From: an uncultured Propionibacteriaceae bacterium
Lineage (GTDB): Bacteria; Actinomycetota; Actinomycetes; Propionibacteriales; Propionibacteriaceae
Length of the DNA stretch: 42,085 bases
Direction of reading: 5' to 3'
NCBI GenBank assembly: GCA_938012815.1
Contig: CALLVV010000041.1
Location: 1 to 42,085 of the forward strand
Part shown: piece by piece, positions 1 to 6,836 of the stretch
Layout of the letters: each line of letters begins with the position of its first letter
How positions within the stretch are numbered: the stretch's first letter is position 1
The notes under the pieces: generated by a model
What the model was told of the DNA's origin: nothing
Databases searched by the model: none
The model's input: the letters and a program-made list of their open reading frames with translations, nothing else
Program-made: the position numbers and the translations under genes

Positions 1-1519
1 TGTCGGTGGCGCGCACGTCGCCGTAGCGCTGGACGCGCGCCAGGGAGGGGATCGAGGCGAGCAGGTGGACGACGTCGGGGTCCCCGGCCGCCCGCTCGTC
101 CAGGGCGCGCAGCAGCTCGGGCAGCACCTCGCCCAGGTCGGCGGCCAGGGCCTCCTCCACCGCGCCGGTCACCTCCGGCAGGGTGTCAGTGCGCGCCAGC
201 AGGGCGCTGCCCGCCGCGGAGGCCACCGTCGTGCCCCAGGCGGCGGCCTCGACGACGTCGACCGCCAGCTCGGGGCGCCATTGGAGGTTCCAGGCCTCCT
301 TGAAGGTGCCGGTGCCGGAATTTCCGGCAGGCTTTCCCCAGTCGATGCCGAGGATCCTCAGGCGCCTGAGGAAACAGGACCTGGCCAGACCGTTCTCCTT
401 GCGCAGGTCGAGGTCGAGCTCCTTCTCAGCGGCCTCCTGTTTTAGCCTGAGCCGCCGCGCGGTCGCCGTTAGGTCCGCGTCGAACGGGGTGCGGGGCACG
501 TCGTCAGGCACCTCCCCGAGCAGTTCACCGACGATCGCCTCCCGGGTGACCAGGTCGAGGGCCAGGTCGCTTCCCTCGCACAGCACCGCCAGGGTGGCCT
601 CCTGCACCTCGGACAGCCCGGGCATGGGACGGCCGCGCAGCACTGCGAGGGCATCGGCCAGCCGGATGCCCTCGATGACGTGTGCGGACGAGGTGGGCAG
701 GTCGTGTTCACGCAGCACCGCGCCGACGTGGGTCAGCCAGCGTTCAACGGGACGGTCGGGGGCGGCGAACAGGTGGTGGTACCAGCCGGGGGAACGAACC
801 CCGGCCCCGTAACCGGAGGAGGCGGCCAGCCTGCCGTGGGACCACGGCACCCAGGTGAGTTGGGTTTTCACCTTCGGCAGCTGTTTCAGCAGCGCGTTGT
901 CGTCGGCCACCTTCACCTTCGCGGTCAGCGCCGGGACGTGATAGGCCCCACACACCACCGCGATCTTCTCGTGGGCGCGTTTCGCCGTTCGCAGCGCCTT
1001 GCGCATGTGTGCCTCGCGCAGCAGGGTCTCCTCGTCGTCGCCGCCGTTCTCGCGGACTGCGGCCATGGCCTCTGCGATCACGTCGAAGACATTCTCGTCA
1101 CGCTGCTCGACGAGGTCCTCCCACCAACGTTCCGGATCGTCGTACCCGGCGGCCCCGGCCAGCAGGCCCAGCGGATCCGATTCCACCGTGCGTTCCTCCC
1201 TGGAGCGGGCGAGGCCGAGCGAGCTGGGAAGGTCGATGAACGATGCGGGCCGGGAGTTGCGGGTGGCCCAGTCGAGGGCCTGCCATTCGGGTGAGAAGGT
1301 GGCGAACGGCCAGAACGCGGCCCGGGATGGTTCGCCGGTCACCCACGCCAGCAGCGCTACCGGGGGTTTCAGACCGGCCACGTGGGAGACCATCGCGTCG
1401 GCGTCCGCGGGTCCCTCGATGAGGATCGCATCGGGGGCGAAGTCGTCGAGGGCGCGCAGCAAGGACCGGGCCGATCCCGGTCCGTGGTGACGGATCCCGT
1501 AGATCCGGATCTCGCTCAT
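1..1519 (-). CDS. DUF5682 family protein (C-terminus beyond left edge)
   Basis: Open frame from ATG at 1519 to the window edge, about 506 codons, with no stop. The N-terminus reads MSEIRIYGIRHHGPGSARSL, which I recognise as the DUF5682 signature, followed by an EGP motif at residues 35-37. Further in are REAHMR (168-173) and GAYHVP (191-196). The pair Arg-Glu-x-x-Met and Gly-x-x-His resembles the EreA/ChaN/TraB (TIKI) superfamily of metal-dependent hydrolases; that link is my inference. No signal peptide or membrane segment is visible, so it should be cytosolic. A GAGGA ribosome-binding site precedes the ATG. It is the fourth gene of a coupled unit, 13 bp after the MoxR stop. In relatives a von Willebrand A protein usually follows; it would lie outside this window. 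The enzymatic role is unknown. Confidence 0.85.
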   Translation of the reverse strand, partial: MSEIRIYGIRHHGPGSARSLLRALDDFAPDAILIEGPADADAMVSHVAGLKPPVALLAWVTGEPSRAAFWPFATFSPEWQALDWATRNSRPASFIDLPSSLGLARSREERTVESDPLGLLAGAAGYDDPERWWEDLVEQRDENVFDVIAEAMAAVRENGGDDEETLLREAHMRKALRTAKRAHEKIAVVCGAYHVPALTAKVKVADDNALLKQLPKVKTQLTWVPWSHGRLAASSGYGAGVRSPGWYHHLFAAPDRPVERWLTHVGAVLREHDLPTSSAHVIEGIRLADALAVLRGRPMPGLSEVQEATLAVLCEGSDLALDLVTREAIVGELLGEVPDDVPRTPFDADLTATARRLRLKQEAAEKELDLDLRKENGLARSCFLRRLRILGIDWGKPAGNSGTGTFKEAWNLQWRPELAVDVVEAAAWGTTVASAAGSALLARTDTLPEVTGAVEEALAADLGEVLPELLRALDERAAGDPDVVHLLASIPSLARVQRYGDVRATD

Positions 1520-1532
1520 GGACGGTCCTCGA

Positions 1533-2618
1533 TCACCGCGCCACCTGGCGGCAGGCACGGTAGAAGTCCTTCCAGTCGTCGCGTTCCCGCACCACTGTCT
1601 GGAGGTACTCCTGCCAGATCACCTGGTCGGCCACCGGATCCTTCACAACCGCACCGACGATGCCGGCCGCTACGTCCTCGGCCCGCAGCACACCGTCGCC
1701 GAAGTGCGCGGCCAGCGCCAGCCCGTTGGTCACCACCGAGATAGCCTCGGCGGCGCTGAGGGTGGCGGACGGGGTTTTCAGGGAGGTCTTGTTGTCCTCG
1801 GTGTGTCCCTGCCGCAGTTCCCGGAAAACCGTCACTACGCGACGGATCTCGGCGATCGCGTCGGTGGCCTCGGGCAGCTCCAGGGAACGTCCCAGTTCGG
1901 CGACACGCTTGGTGACGATCCTGAGTTCCTCCTCGGCACTCGAGGGCAGCGGCAGTACGACGGTGTTGAAACGGCGCCGCAGCGCGCTGGAGAGGTCGTT
2001 GACGCCGCGGTCCCGGTCGTTGGCGGTGGCGATCAGGTTGAACCCGGCGCGGGCCTGCACCTCCATGCCCAGCTCCGGCACGGGCAACGTCTTCTCGCTG
2101 AGGGTGGTGATCATGCCGTCCTGGACATCAGATGGCATCCGGGTGAGTTCCTCGACCCGGGCGATGGCGCCACGCCCCATCGCGGTCATGATCGGCGAGG
2201 GCACCAGCGCCGCCTCCGAGGGTCCCTCCGCGAGCAGGCGGGCGTAGTTCCAGCCGTAGCGCACGGCCTCCTCGGCGGTGCCCGCGGTGCCCTGCACCAA
2301 CAGCGTCGAATCGCCCGAGACCGCCGCCGCCAGGTGCTCGGAGACCCACGACTTGGCGGTGCCCGGCACGCCCAGCAGCAGCAGCGCCCGGTCGGTGGCG
2401 AGCGTGGCCACTGCGACCTCGATCAGCCGCTGGTTGCCCACGTATTTCGGGGTGATCTGTGTGCCCTCGGGCAGGGTTGCGCCCATCAGGTACTGAACCA
2501 CCGCCCAGGGCGAGAGCCGCCAGTTCGCCGGGCGCGGTTTGTCGTCGATCTTCGCCAGGGCGTCGAGTTCGTGGGCGAAGGCCTGTTCGGCGTGTGGGCG
2601 AAGCACGGTTTCAGTCAT
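1533..2618 (-). CDS. MoxR-type AAA+ ATPase of the DUF5682/DUF5691 cluster
   Basis: A 361-residue AAA+ ATPase of the MoxR type. The Walker A loop is GVPGTAKS (83-90). The Walker B position reads IARVEELTR (152-160), with Glu-Glu where most MoxR proteins have Asp-Glu. Sensor 1 is IATAN (196-200), and an arginine-rich RRRF follows at 214-217. The start at 2618 is chosen because its ATG overlaps the TGA of the DUF5691 gene by 4 bp, whereas upstream extensions would run deep into that gene. MoxR ATPases commonly act as chaperones that remodel or insert cofactors into partner proteins, often with a von Willebrand A protein. Here the partners are presumably the SWIM, DUF5691 and DUF5682 proteins encoded alongside. 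The precise function is unknown; family assignment is secure. Confidence 0.92.
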   Translation of the reverse strand: MTETVLRPHAEQAFAHELDALAKIDDKPRPANWRLSPWAVVQYLMGATLPEGTQITPKYVGNQRLIEVAVATLATDRALLLLGVPGTAKSWVSEHLAAAVSGDSTLLVQGTAGTAEEAVRYGWNYARLLAEGPSEAALVPSPIMTAMGRGAIARVEELTRMPSDVQDGMITTLSEKTLPVPELGMEVQARAGFNLIATANDRDRGVNDLSSALRRRFNTVVLPLPSSAEEELRIVTKRVAELGRSLELPEATDAIAEIRRVVTVFRELRQGHTEDNKTSLKTPSATLSAAEAISVVTNGLALAAHFGDGVLRAEDVAAGIVGAVVKDPVADQVIWQEYLQTVVRERDDWKDFYRACRQVAR

Positions 2619-4066
2619 TTGGGTTCCTTGGTGTGAGCGATGGATTCGTGGATGCTGTAGCGCAGGGTCAGGGCGGCGAGGGCGTCGCGTACGGCGCTCT
2701 GACCGGGGTGTGAGAGGTCGGGATCTTCCTTCAGCGCCGTGAGACGTTCCAGTAGCTCGGGAATCTCCTGGGGATCGGTCGAGAACGCCAGGAGTTGGGT
2801 GGCAGCCTGGTGACCACCGGTTTTGGCGTTCACGCAGGCCCGGATACCATCCACGACTGCCCTGGTCGCCCCGGGACCGAGACGCAGCCCGTCCTGCTGC
2901 TGCAACCGGCGGCACATGTCGGGGAATTGTGTGAGCGCGGTGGAACGGATCGCATCCGCCAGGAAGGCGTCGCGGGTCGCGGGGGGCAGGAGCAGCGCGA
3001 GGGCCGGTTCGGGATGCTCATCGAGCAGTTCACGGGCGGCATCGGCATCACCCCAGCGGAGCACGGCGCTGGTCAGGGCCGGAAAGAGCGGAACCGGCTC
3101 GTCGTCCAGCAGCACACCGGGGGCGAGTTCGCGGACGCTGAGCCCCAGCTCCGCCCAGCATTTCGGCGGTACCACCGCGACGAGGTGCTGCACCCGCCCG
3201 GCGGGGCCCTTGACGCCGCTGATCGATGCGACAACGGCGTGGAGGTCGGCTGCCAGTTCCTTCTCAGGCGGTGCGACGGCGACGATGGAACGTTTCGGGG
3301 CACGCAGTTTCCCGAGCAGCCCCTTCCGGGGTTTCTCCACCCGGGTGAAGCTGGCGCGGGCCAGCCCGACCGCGCGGGCCAGGTAGGCCGAACCCTCGAG
3401 CCGGGCCAGCAGCCCCGCCGCGACCCCCGCAACCGTCTTGGAGCGGTCCTTCAGGAACCGCTCCAGCAGTTCCTCGTCATCCGGTCCCAGACCCACTTCC
3501 AGGGCCGCGATGATCTGGGCCCGGTCCGCCGCCTTCTCCTTCCGGGTCTGTTCGACCAGTTCCCGTCCTGCAGCGGCATCGGCGGTGCGCAGGTGTCGTA
3601 GCCACGCGAGGCGCTCGGGAAGGTTTCCCTCGTCCCAGTCCGACGGTTCCGGTCCGGCCACGGCCCGGCCCCTCAGCCAGGCGTCGCCAAGCCCCACCAG
3701 CCAGCGGCCCCGGGAACCCAGCACCGCGGGAAGCCGGGCCGCGATCTGCCGGTTGCCCTCGGCAACCTCCAACAGGGGGACGATGAGCCGGGTGGGCAGC
3801 ACCAGTCCCGCTTCGGCGAGCAGCGTCAACGCCTCGAGCAGGATCGGGTCACGCATGGCCGGGGGACGGGCGCGAACCGCATTCATCGTGGTGACGAACG
3901 CGCTCGGGGGCTGATTGGGTTCCTGCGCCGGCGCGGGCGGGTACACCGCCAGCTCTCGGGTGCGAACATGAGCGCGGTGCACGCAGGCCTGCCGGGCTGC
4001 GTGGTCGAGAAGATCCGGTTCGGAGCTGCCCACCAGGGAAGCAGCAATGAGCTGGGAGGGTTTCAC
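2615..4066 (-). CDS. DUF5691 family helical-repeat protein
   Basis: A 483-residue protein that I assign to DUF5691 from its position between a SWIM protein and a MoxR ATPase and from the internal block LAPGVLLDDEPVPLFPAL. It is rich in Leu, Ala and Glu, with short amphipathic helices throughout (for example LLEVAEGNRQIAARLPAVLG), consistent with an alpha-solenoid or HEAT-like scaffold. There is no signal peptide and no obvious catalytic motif. Both ends overlap neighbours by 4 bp (ATGA), so translation is coupled to the SWIM gene upstream and the MoxR gene downstream. A scaffold or adaptor role is inferred from fold alone; the function is not known. Confidence 0.8.
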   Translation of the reverse strand: MKPSQLIAASLVGSSEPDLLDHAARQACVHRAHVRTRELAVYPPAPAQEPNQPPSAFVTTMNAVRARPPAMRDPILLEALTLLAEAGLVLPTRLIVPLLEVAEGNRQIAARLPAVLGSRGRWLVGLGDAWLRGRAVAGPEPSDWDEGNLPERLAWLRHLRTADAAAGRELVEQTRKEKAADRAQIIAALEVGLGPDDEELLERFLKDRSKTVAGVAAGLLARLEGSAYLARAVGLARASFTRVEKPRKGLLGKLRAPKRSIVAVAPPEKELAADLHAVVASISGVKGPAGRVQHLVAVVPPKCWAELGLSVRELAPGVLLDDEPVPLFPALTSAVLRWGDADAARELLDEHPEPALALLLPPATRDAFLADAIRSTALTQFPDMCRRLQQQDGLRLGPGATRAVVDGIRACVNAKTGGHQAATQLLAFSTDPQEIPELLERLTALKEDPDLSHPGQSAVRDALAALTLRYSIHESIAHTKEPK

Positions 4067-5361
4067 AGTGGGTGCACCGTCGCTTCCTGCAGATGGGCGA
4101 TGGGTCGTAGGCCATCGGCACCGAGCTCACCGAACACGGTGGTGGGAGTGGTGCCCAGCTCGGTGAGCAGGCGCCAGTGGTCGGTGGTGTTGCCGGTCAG
4201 GGGCACTGCCCGCCCCGCGACCAGCCACGCCCCGTCGTCCCAGGCCAGCGACCCGTGGATGGCCACCGGCCAGGCCTCGCACCATGGATCGGCGGCCACC
4301 GCTTCACGGAACCCGGCGACGGCGGTTGCGACGTCATCGCCCACGATTTCCCAGCCGTCTACCCGCCGGGACTCGGCGCGCCGGGCCCCGACGACCGCCC
4401 TCAGCCGGAGCCGCCCGGGGTGGAAGTGGAGGTCGGCGTCGATCTCGGAACCCGGGTAGAGGCCGGTGTCGAAGCCGTCGCCGACCCGGGTGAAGAAAAG
4501 CACGAGGGCACGGGTGCCGGTGTCGCGGCCCCACAGCCAGACGCGCCGCACGCTGACCTGTTCCTCATCAGCATCGCGCATGCCCAGCACCACCCAGCGG
4601 TCCTTGATGCCGGGGGTCGCGAGCACGTCCTCGGTGCGGGTGCTCAACCCGATGCGGGATCGCACGATCGCCACGAGATCACCGGGTAGTTTCTCGCGTC
4701 CGGCCCATGCCCGGGCCAGGAGGTGCAGGGAACCGTACTCGTCAACGACGCGGGTGGGCCAGTCGCCCGACGACGGCTGGGCGGCGAGTTCCCGGAGCCG
4801 GGATGCGACGCCCGGGGCCTGCGCATCGACCATGCGCGCCGCCATGTGTTCCAGGCGCCGCGACCGTTCCCCGGCGTGGGTGGCCAGGCCCTCCCGGAGC
4901 TGGTCGGCCAGGAAACGATCGAGCTCGGCCAGACCGTCGGTGATCCTCCCCTCGCGTTGCGCGACCCTTTTGGCTGCAGCCGCCCGTTGTTCCTCGGTTC
5001 GTTGTCCCGGCTCGGTTTTCCTGGCAGCGCGGGCCTCGCGCGCATCCGCCCACTGGGAAGCAAACTCGGCCACCTCACCGGATTCGGAAACCCGGCCCTG
5101 GGCCCACAGGAACAGCAGGGCGAGGGCGTGCTTGCAGGGAAACTTGCGGCTGGGGCAGGAGCACTTGTAAGCGGGTGAGGCCACGTCGACGCTCACCCGG
5201 TACGGTGTCCTTCCCGACCCCTGGCAGGCGCCCCACAGCAGATCCCCCTGGAATCCGATCTCGGACCACGGACCCGGTGTGGCGAGTTTGCGGCCCGCCT
5301 TGATCGACGAGGCATCGGGGGCGGCTGCTTCGACCCGATCCACTGTCCACGGTTCACCCAT
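4063..5361 (-). CDS. SWIM zinc-finger protein
   Basis: A 432-residue protein, first gene of the four-gene unit. Near the N-terminus the residues C67, C69, C76 and H78 form the CxCx6CxH zinc ligand set of a SWIM finger (YKCSCPSRKFPCKHAL). SWIM fingers bind DNA or proteins. The rest is a charged helical stretch around 90-190 (many Arg, Glu and Ala) and a C-terminal region with alternating strands that I do not recognise. The start at 5361 is favoured over upstream candidates because a TACTCT -10 element lies 8 nt before this ATG and there is no good ribosome-binding site, as expected of a leaderless message. The C-terminus overlaps the DUF5691 start by 4 bp. Confidence 0.88.
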   Translation of the reverse strand: MGEPWTVDRVEAAAPDASSIKAGRKLATPGPWSEIGFQGDLLWGACQGSGRTPYRVSVDVASPAYKCSCPSRKFPCKHALALLFLWAQGRVSESGEVAEFASQWADAREARAARKTEPGQRTEEQRAAAAKRVAQREGRITDGLAELDRFLADQLREGLATHAGERSRRLEHMAARMVDAQAPGVASRLRELAAQPSSGDWPTRVVDEYGSLHLLARAWAGREKLPGDLVAIVRSRIGLSTRTEDVLATPGIKDRWVVLGMRDADEEQVSVRRVWLWGRDTGTRALVLFFTRVGDGFDTGLYPGSEIDADLHFHPGRLRLRAVVGARRAESRRVDGWEIVGDDVATAVAGFREAVAADPWCEAWPVAIHGSLAWDDGAWLVAGRAVPLTGNTTDHWRLLTELGTTPTTVFGELGADGLRPIAHLQEATVHPL

Positions 5362-5375
5362 GGGGCCAGAGAGTA
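5362..5375 (-). promoter_or_regulatory. Leaderless-type promoter for the SWIM gene
   Basis: On the minus strand TACTCT (5370-5375) is followed by 8 nt and then the ATG at 5361. This places the transcription start at or 1 nt before the start codon. It would drive the whole SWIM-DUF5691-MoxR-DUF5682 unit. No convincing -35 box. Confidence 0.5.
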
Positions 5376-5521
5376 ACGGGCCCCACCGACACGAAACCTC
5401 CCGGGAATTGACCGGGATCAACCCTCCTACGGCGGGAGGAGCAGCAGGAGAACGTTTCTGTGGCTCGCTCGTCGTGCACCCTCGAGGTCCGGGATCACCG
5501 AGCCCGTGGCCCGTCCGGCGT

Positions 5522-6613
5522 TCACAGGACCACCACCGATCGCAGGACCTCACCCTGTTTCATCCGGTCGAAGGCCCGCTCCACCTCGTCCAGGGCGATT
5601 TCCTCGCTGACGAAGGCGTCAAGGTCCAACCGCCCCCGGCGGTAGAGATCGACGAGCACCGGGAAGTCGCGGCTGGGCAGGCAGTCCCCGTACCAACTCG
5701 ATTTCAGGGAACCACCGCGACTGAAGACGTCGAGCAGCGGGATCCGGGGCACCTTCTCGTCCGAGGTGGGTACTCCGACCAGCACGGCGGTTCCCGCCAG
5801 GTCGCGGGCGTAGAAGGCCTGCTCCCAGGTTTCCGGCAGACCGACGGCGTCGATCACCACATCGGCCCCGAAGCCCTCGGTGAGGGCGCGGATCGCCGTC
5901 ACGGGATCCTGTTTCCTGCTGTCCACGACGTCGGTGGCCCCCAGATCGCGGGCCCAGCGAAGTTTCCTCTCATCCAGGTCGACCGCGATGACCCGGCTTG
6001 CACCGGCCAACGCCGCGCCGACGACGGCAGCGCATCCGACTCCACCGCAGCCGATCACCGCGACGCTTTCGCCGCGCTTCACATCCCCGGTGTTGATGGC
6101 GGCCCCGAGTCCCGCCATCACGCCGCAGCCCAGCAGCCCCACTGCGGCCGGGCGCGCCTCGGGATCGACCTTGGTGCACTGTCCGGAGTGAACGAGGGTT
6201 TTCTCGGCGAAGGCACCGATCCCGAGCGCAGGGGTGAGTTCTGTGCCGTCAGTGAGGGTCATCGGCCGGGAGGCGTTGAAGGTGGCGAAGCAATACTGGG
6301 GTTCGCCGCGTCCGCACGCCCGGCATGTGCCGCACACGGCCCGCCAGTTCAGCACCACGAAATCCCCCGGGGACACATTGGTCACCCCGTCGCCGATGCG
6401 TTCCACGATCCCCGCTGCCTCGTGTCCCAGCAGGAACGGGAAGTTGTCATTGATGCCGCCGTCCCGGTAGTGCAGGTCGGTGTGACAGACCCCACAGGTG
6501 AGGACCCGCACGACCGCATCTCCCGGCCCCGGGTCGGGTATGACGATCTCCTTGAGCGTCACGGGGACACCCTGTGACATTGCGACCAGGCCACGCACTA
6601 TTTCAGTTTCCAT
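5522..6613 (-). CDS. mscR: S-(hydroxymethyl)mycothiol dehydrogenase
   Basis: A 363-residue zinc-dependent medium-chain alcohol dehydrogenase, matching the actinobacterial mycothiol-dependent formaldehyde dehydrogenase along its whole length (for example CGVCHTDLHYRDGGIND, LLGHEAAGIVERIG and KSSWYGDCLP). Likely catalytic zinc ligands are C40 and H64 with a third cysteine in LLGCGVMAGLG; the structural zinc site is the CGTCRACGRGEPQYC block. The Rossmann loop is IGCGGVG. It oxidises the spontaneous adduct of formaldehyde and mycothiol with NAD+, so the host should make mycothiol. Length is normal. A TAGCCT element sits 7 nt before the ATG. The neighbouring metallo-hydrolase often found beside this gene is absent here. 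Confidence 0.95.
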   Translation of the reverse strand: METEIVRGLVAMSQGVPVTLKEIVIPDPGPGDAVVRVLTCGVCHTDLHYRDGGINDNFPFLLGHEAAGIVERIGDGVTNVSPGDFVVLNWRAVCGTCRACGRGEPQYCFATFNASRPMTLTDGTELTPALGIGAFAEKTLVHSGQCTKVDPEARPAAVGLLGCGVMAGLGAAINTGDVKRGESVAVIGCGGVGCAAVVGAALAGASRVIAVDLDERKLRWARDLGATDVVDSRKQDPVTAIRALTEGFGADVVIDAVGLPETWEQAFYARDLAGTAVLVGVPTSDEKVPRIPLLDVFSRGGSLKSSWYGDCLPSRDFPVLVDLYRRGRLDLDAFVSEEIALDEVERAFDRMKQGEVLRSVVVL

Positions 6614-6626
6614 GTTGTCGAGGCTA
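6614..6626 (-). promoter_or_regulatory. Leaderless-type promoter for mscR
   Basis: TAGCCT on the minus strand at 6621-6626, then 7 nt, then the mscR ATG at 6613. No Shine-Dalgarno sequence lies between. The spacing fits a transcript beginning at the start codon. Confidence 0.5.
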
Positions 6627-6667
6627 TGCAGGGATCCGGCGCCGCAAACCCCCTGCAGCCGGGTTCA

Positions 6668-6758
6668 CAGGAAACCCACAGCCCGGGGATGCCAGGCCGC
6701 CGGGCCCGAGTTTGGCGCTGACAGGCTCCAGGAAACCCACAGCCCGGGGATGCCAGGC
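6668..6758. repeat. Exact 30-bp direct repeat, two copies
   Basis: Two identical 30-bp copies at 6668-6697 and 6729-6758, each starting CAGGAAACCCACAGCC and ending GATGCCAGGC, separated by 31 bp of unrelated sequence. A degenerate third relative (AAACCC, CAGCC, GGG, CAGG in order) may lie at about 6645-6671. The repeats fill the divergent intergenic region between mscR and the plus-strand helicase. They could be copies of a dispersed intergenic element, paired regulator sites, or a two-repeat remnant of an array; nothing in the window decides this. Confidence 0.85.
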
Positions 6759-6836
6759 TCAGAAGGCGCGACCTCGGTGCAGGGCCCTCCACGGCCCGGT
6801 TCCCTCCGCAGACTTCGTGGGAGAATCGGGAACGCC

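Noticed and set aside
6668..6758. CRISPR array
   Set aside because: Only two repeats and one spacer, no cas genes in 42 kb, and no dyad typical of CRISPR repeats; listed as a direct repeat.
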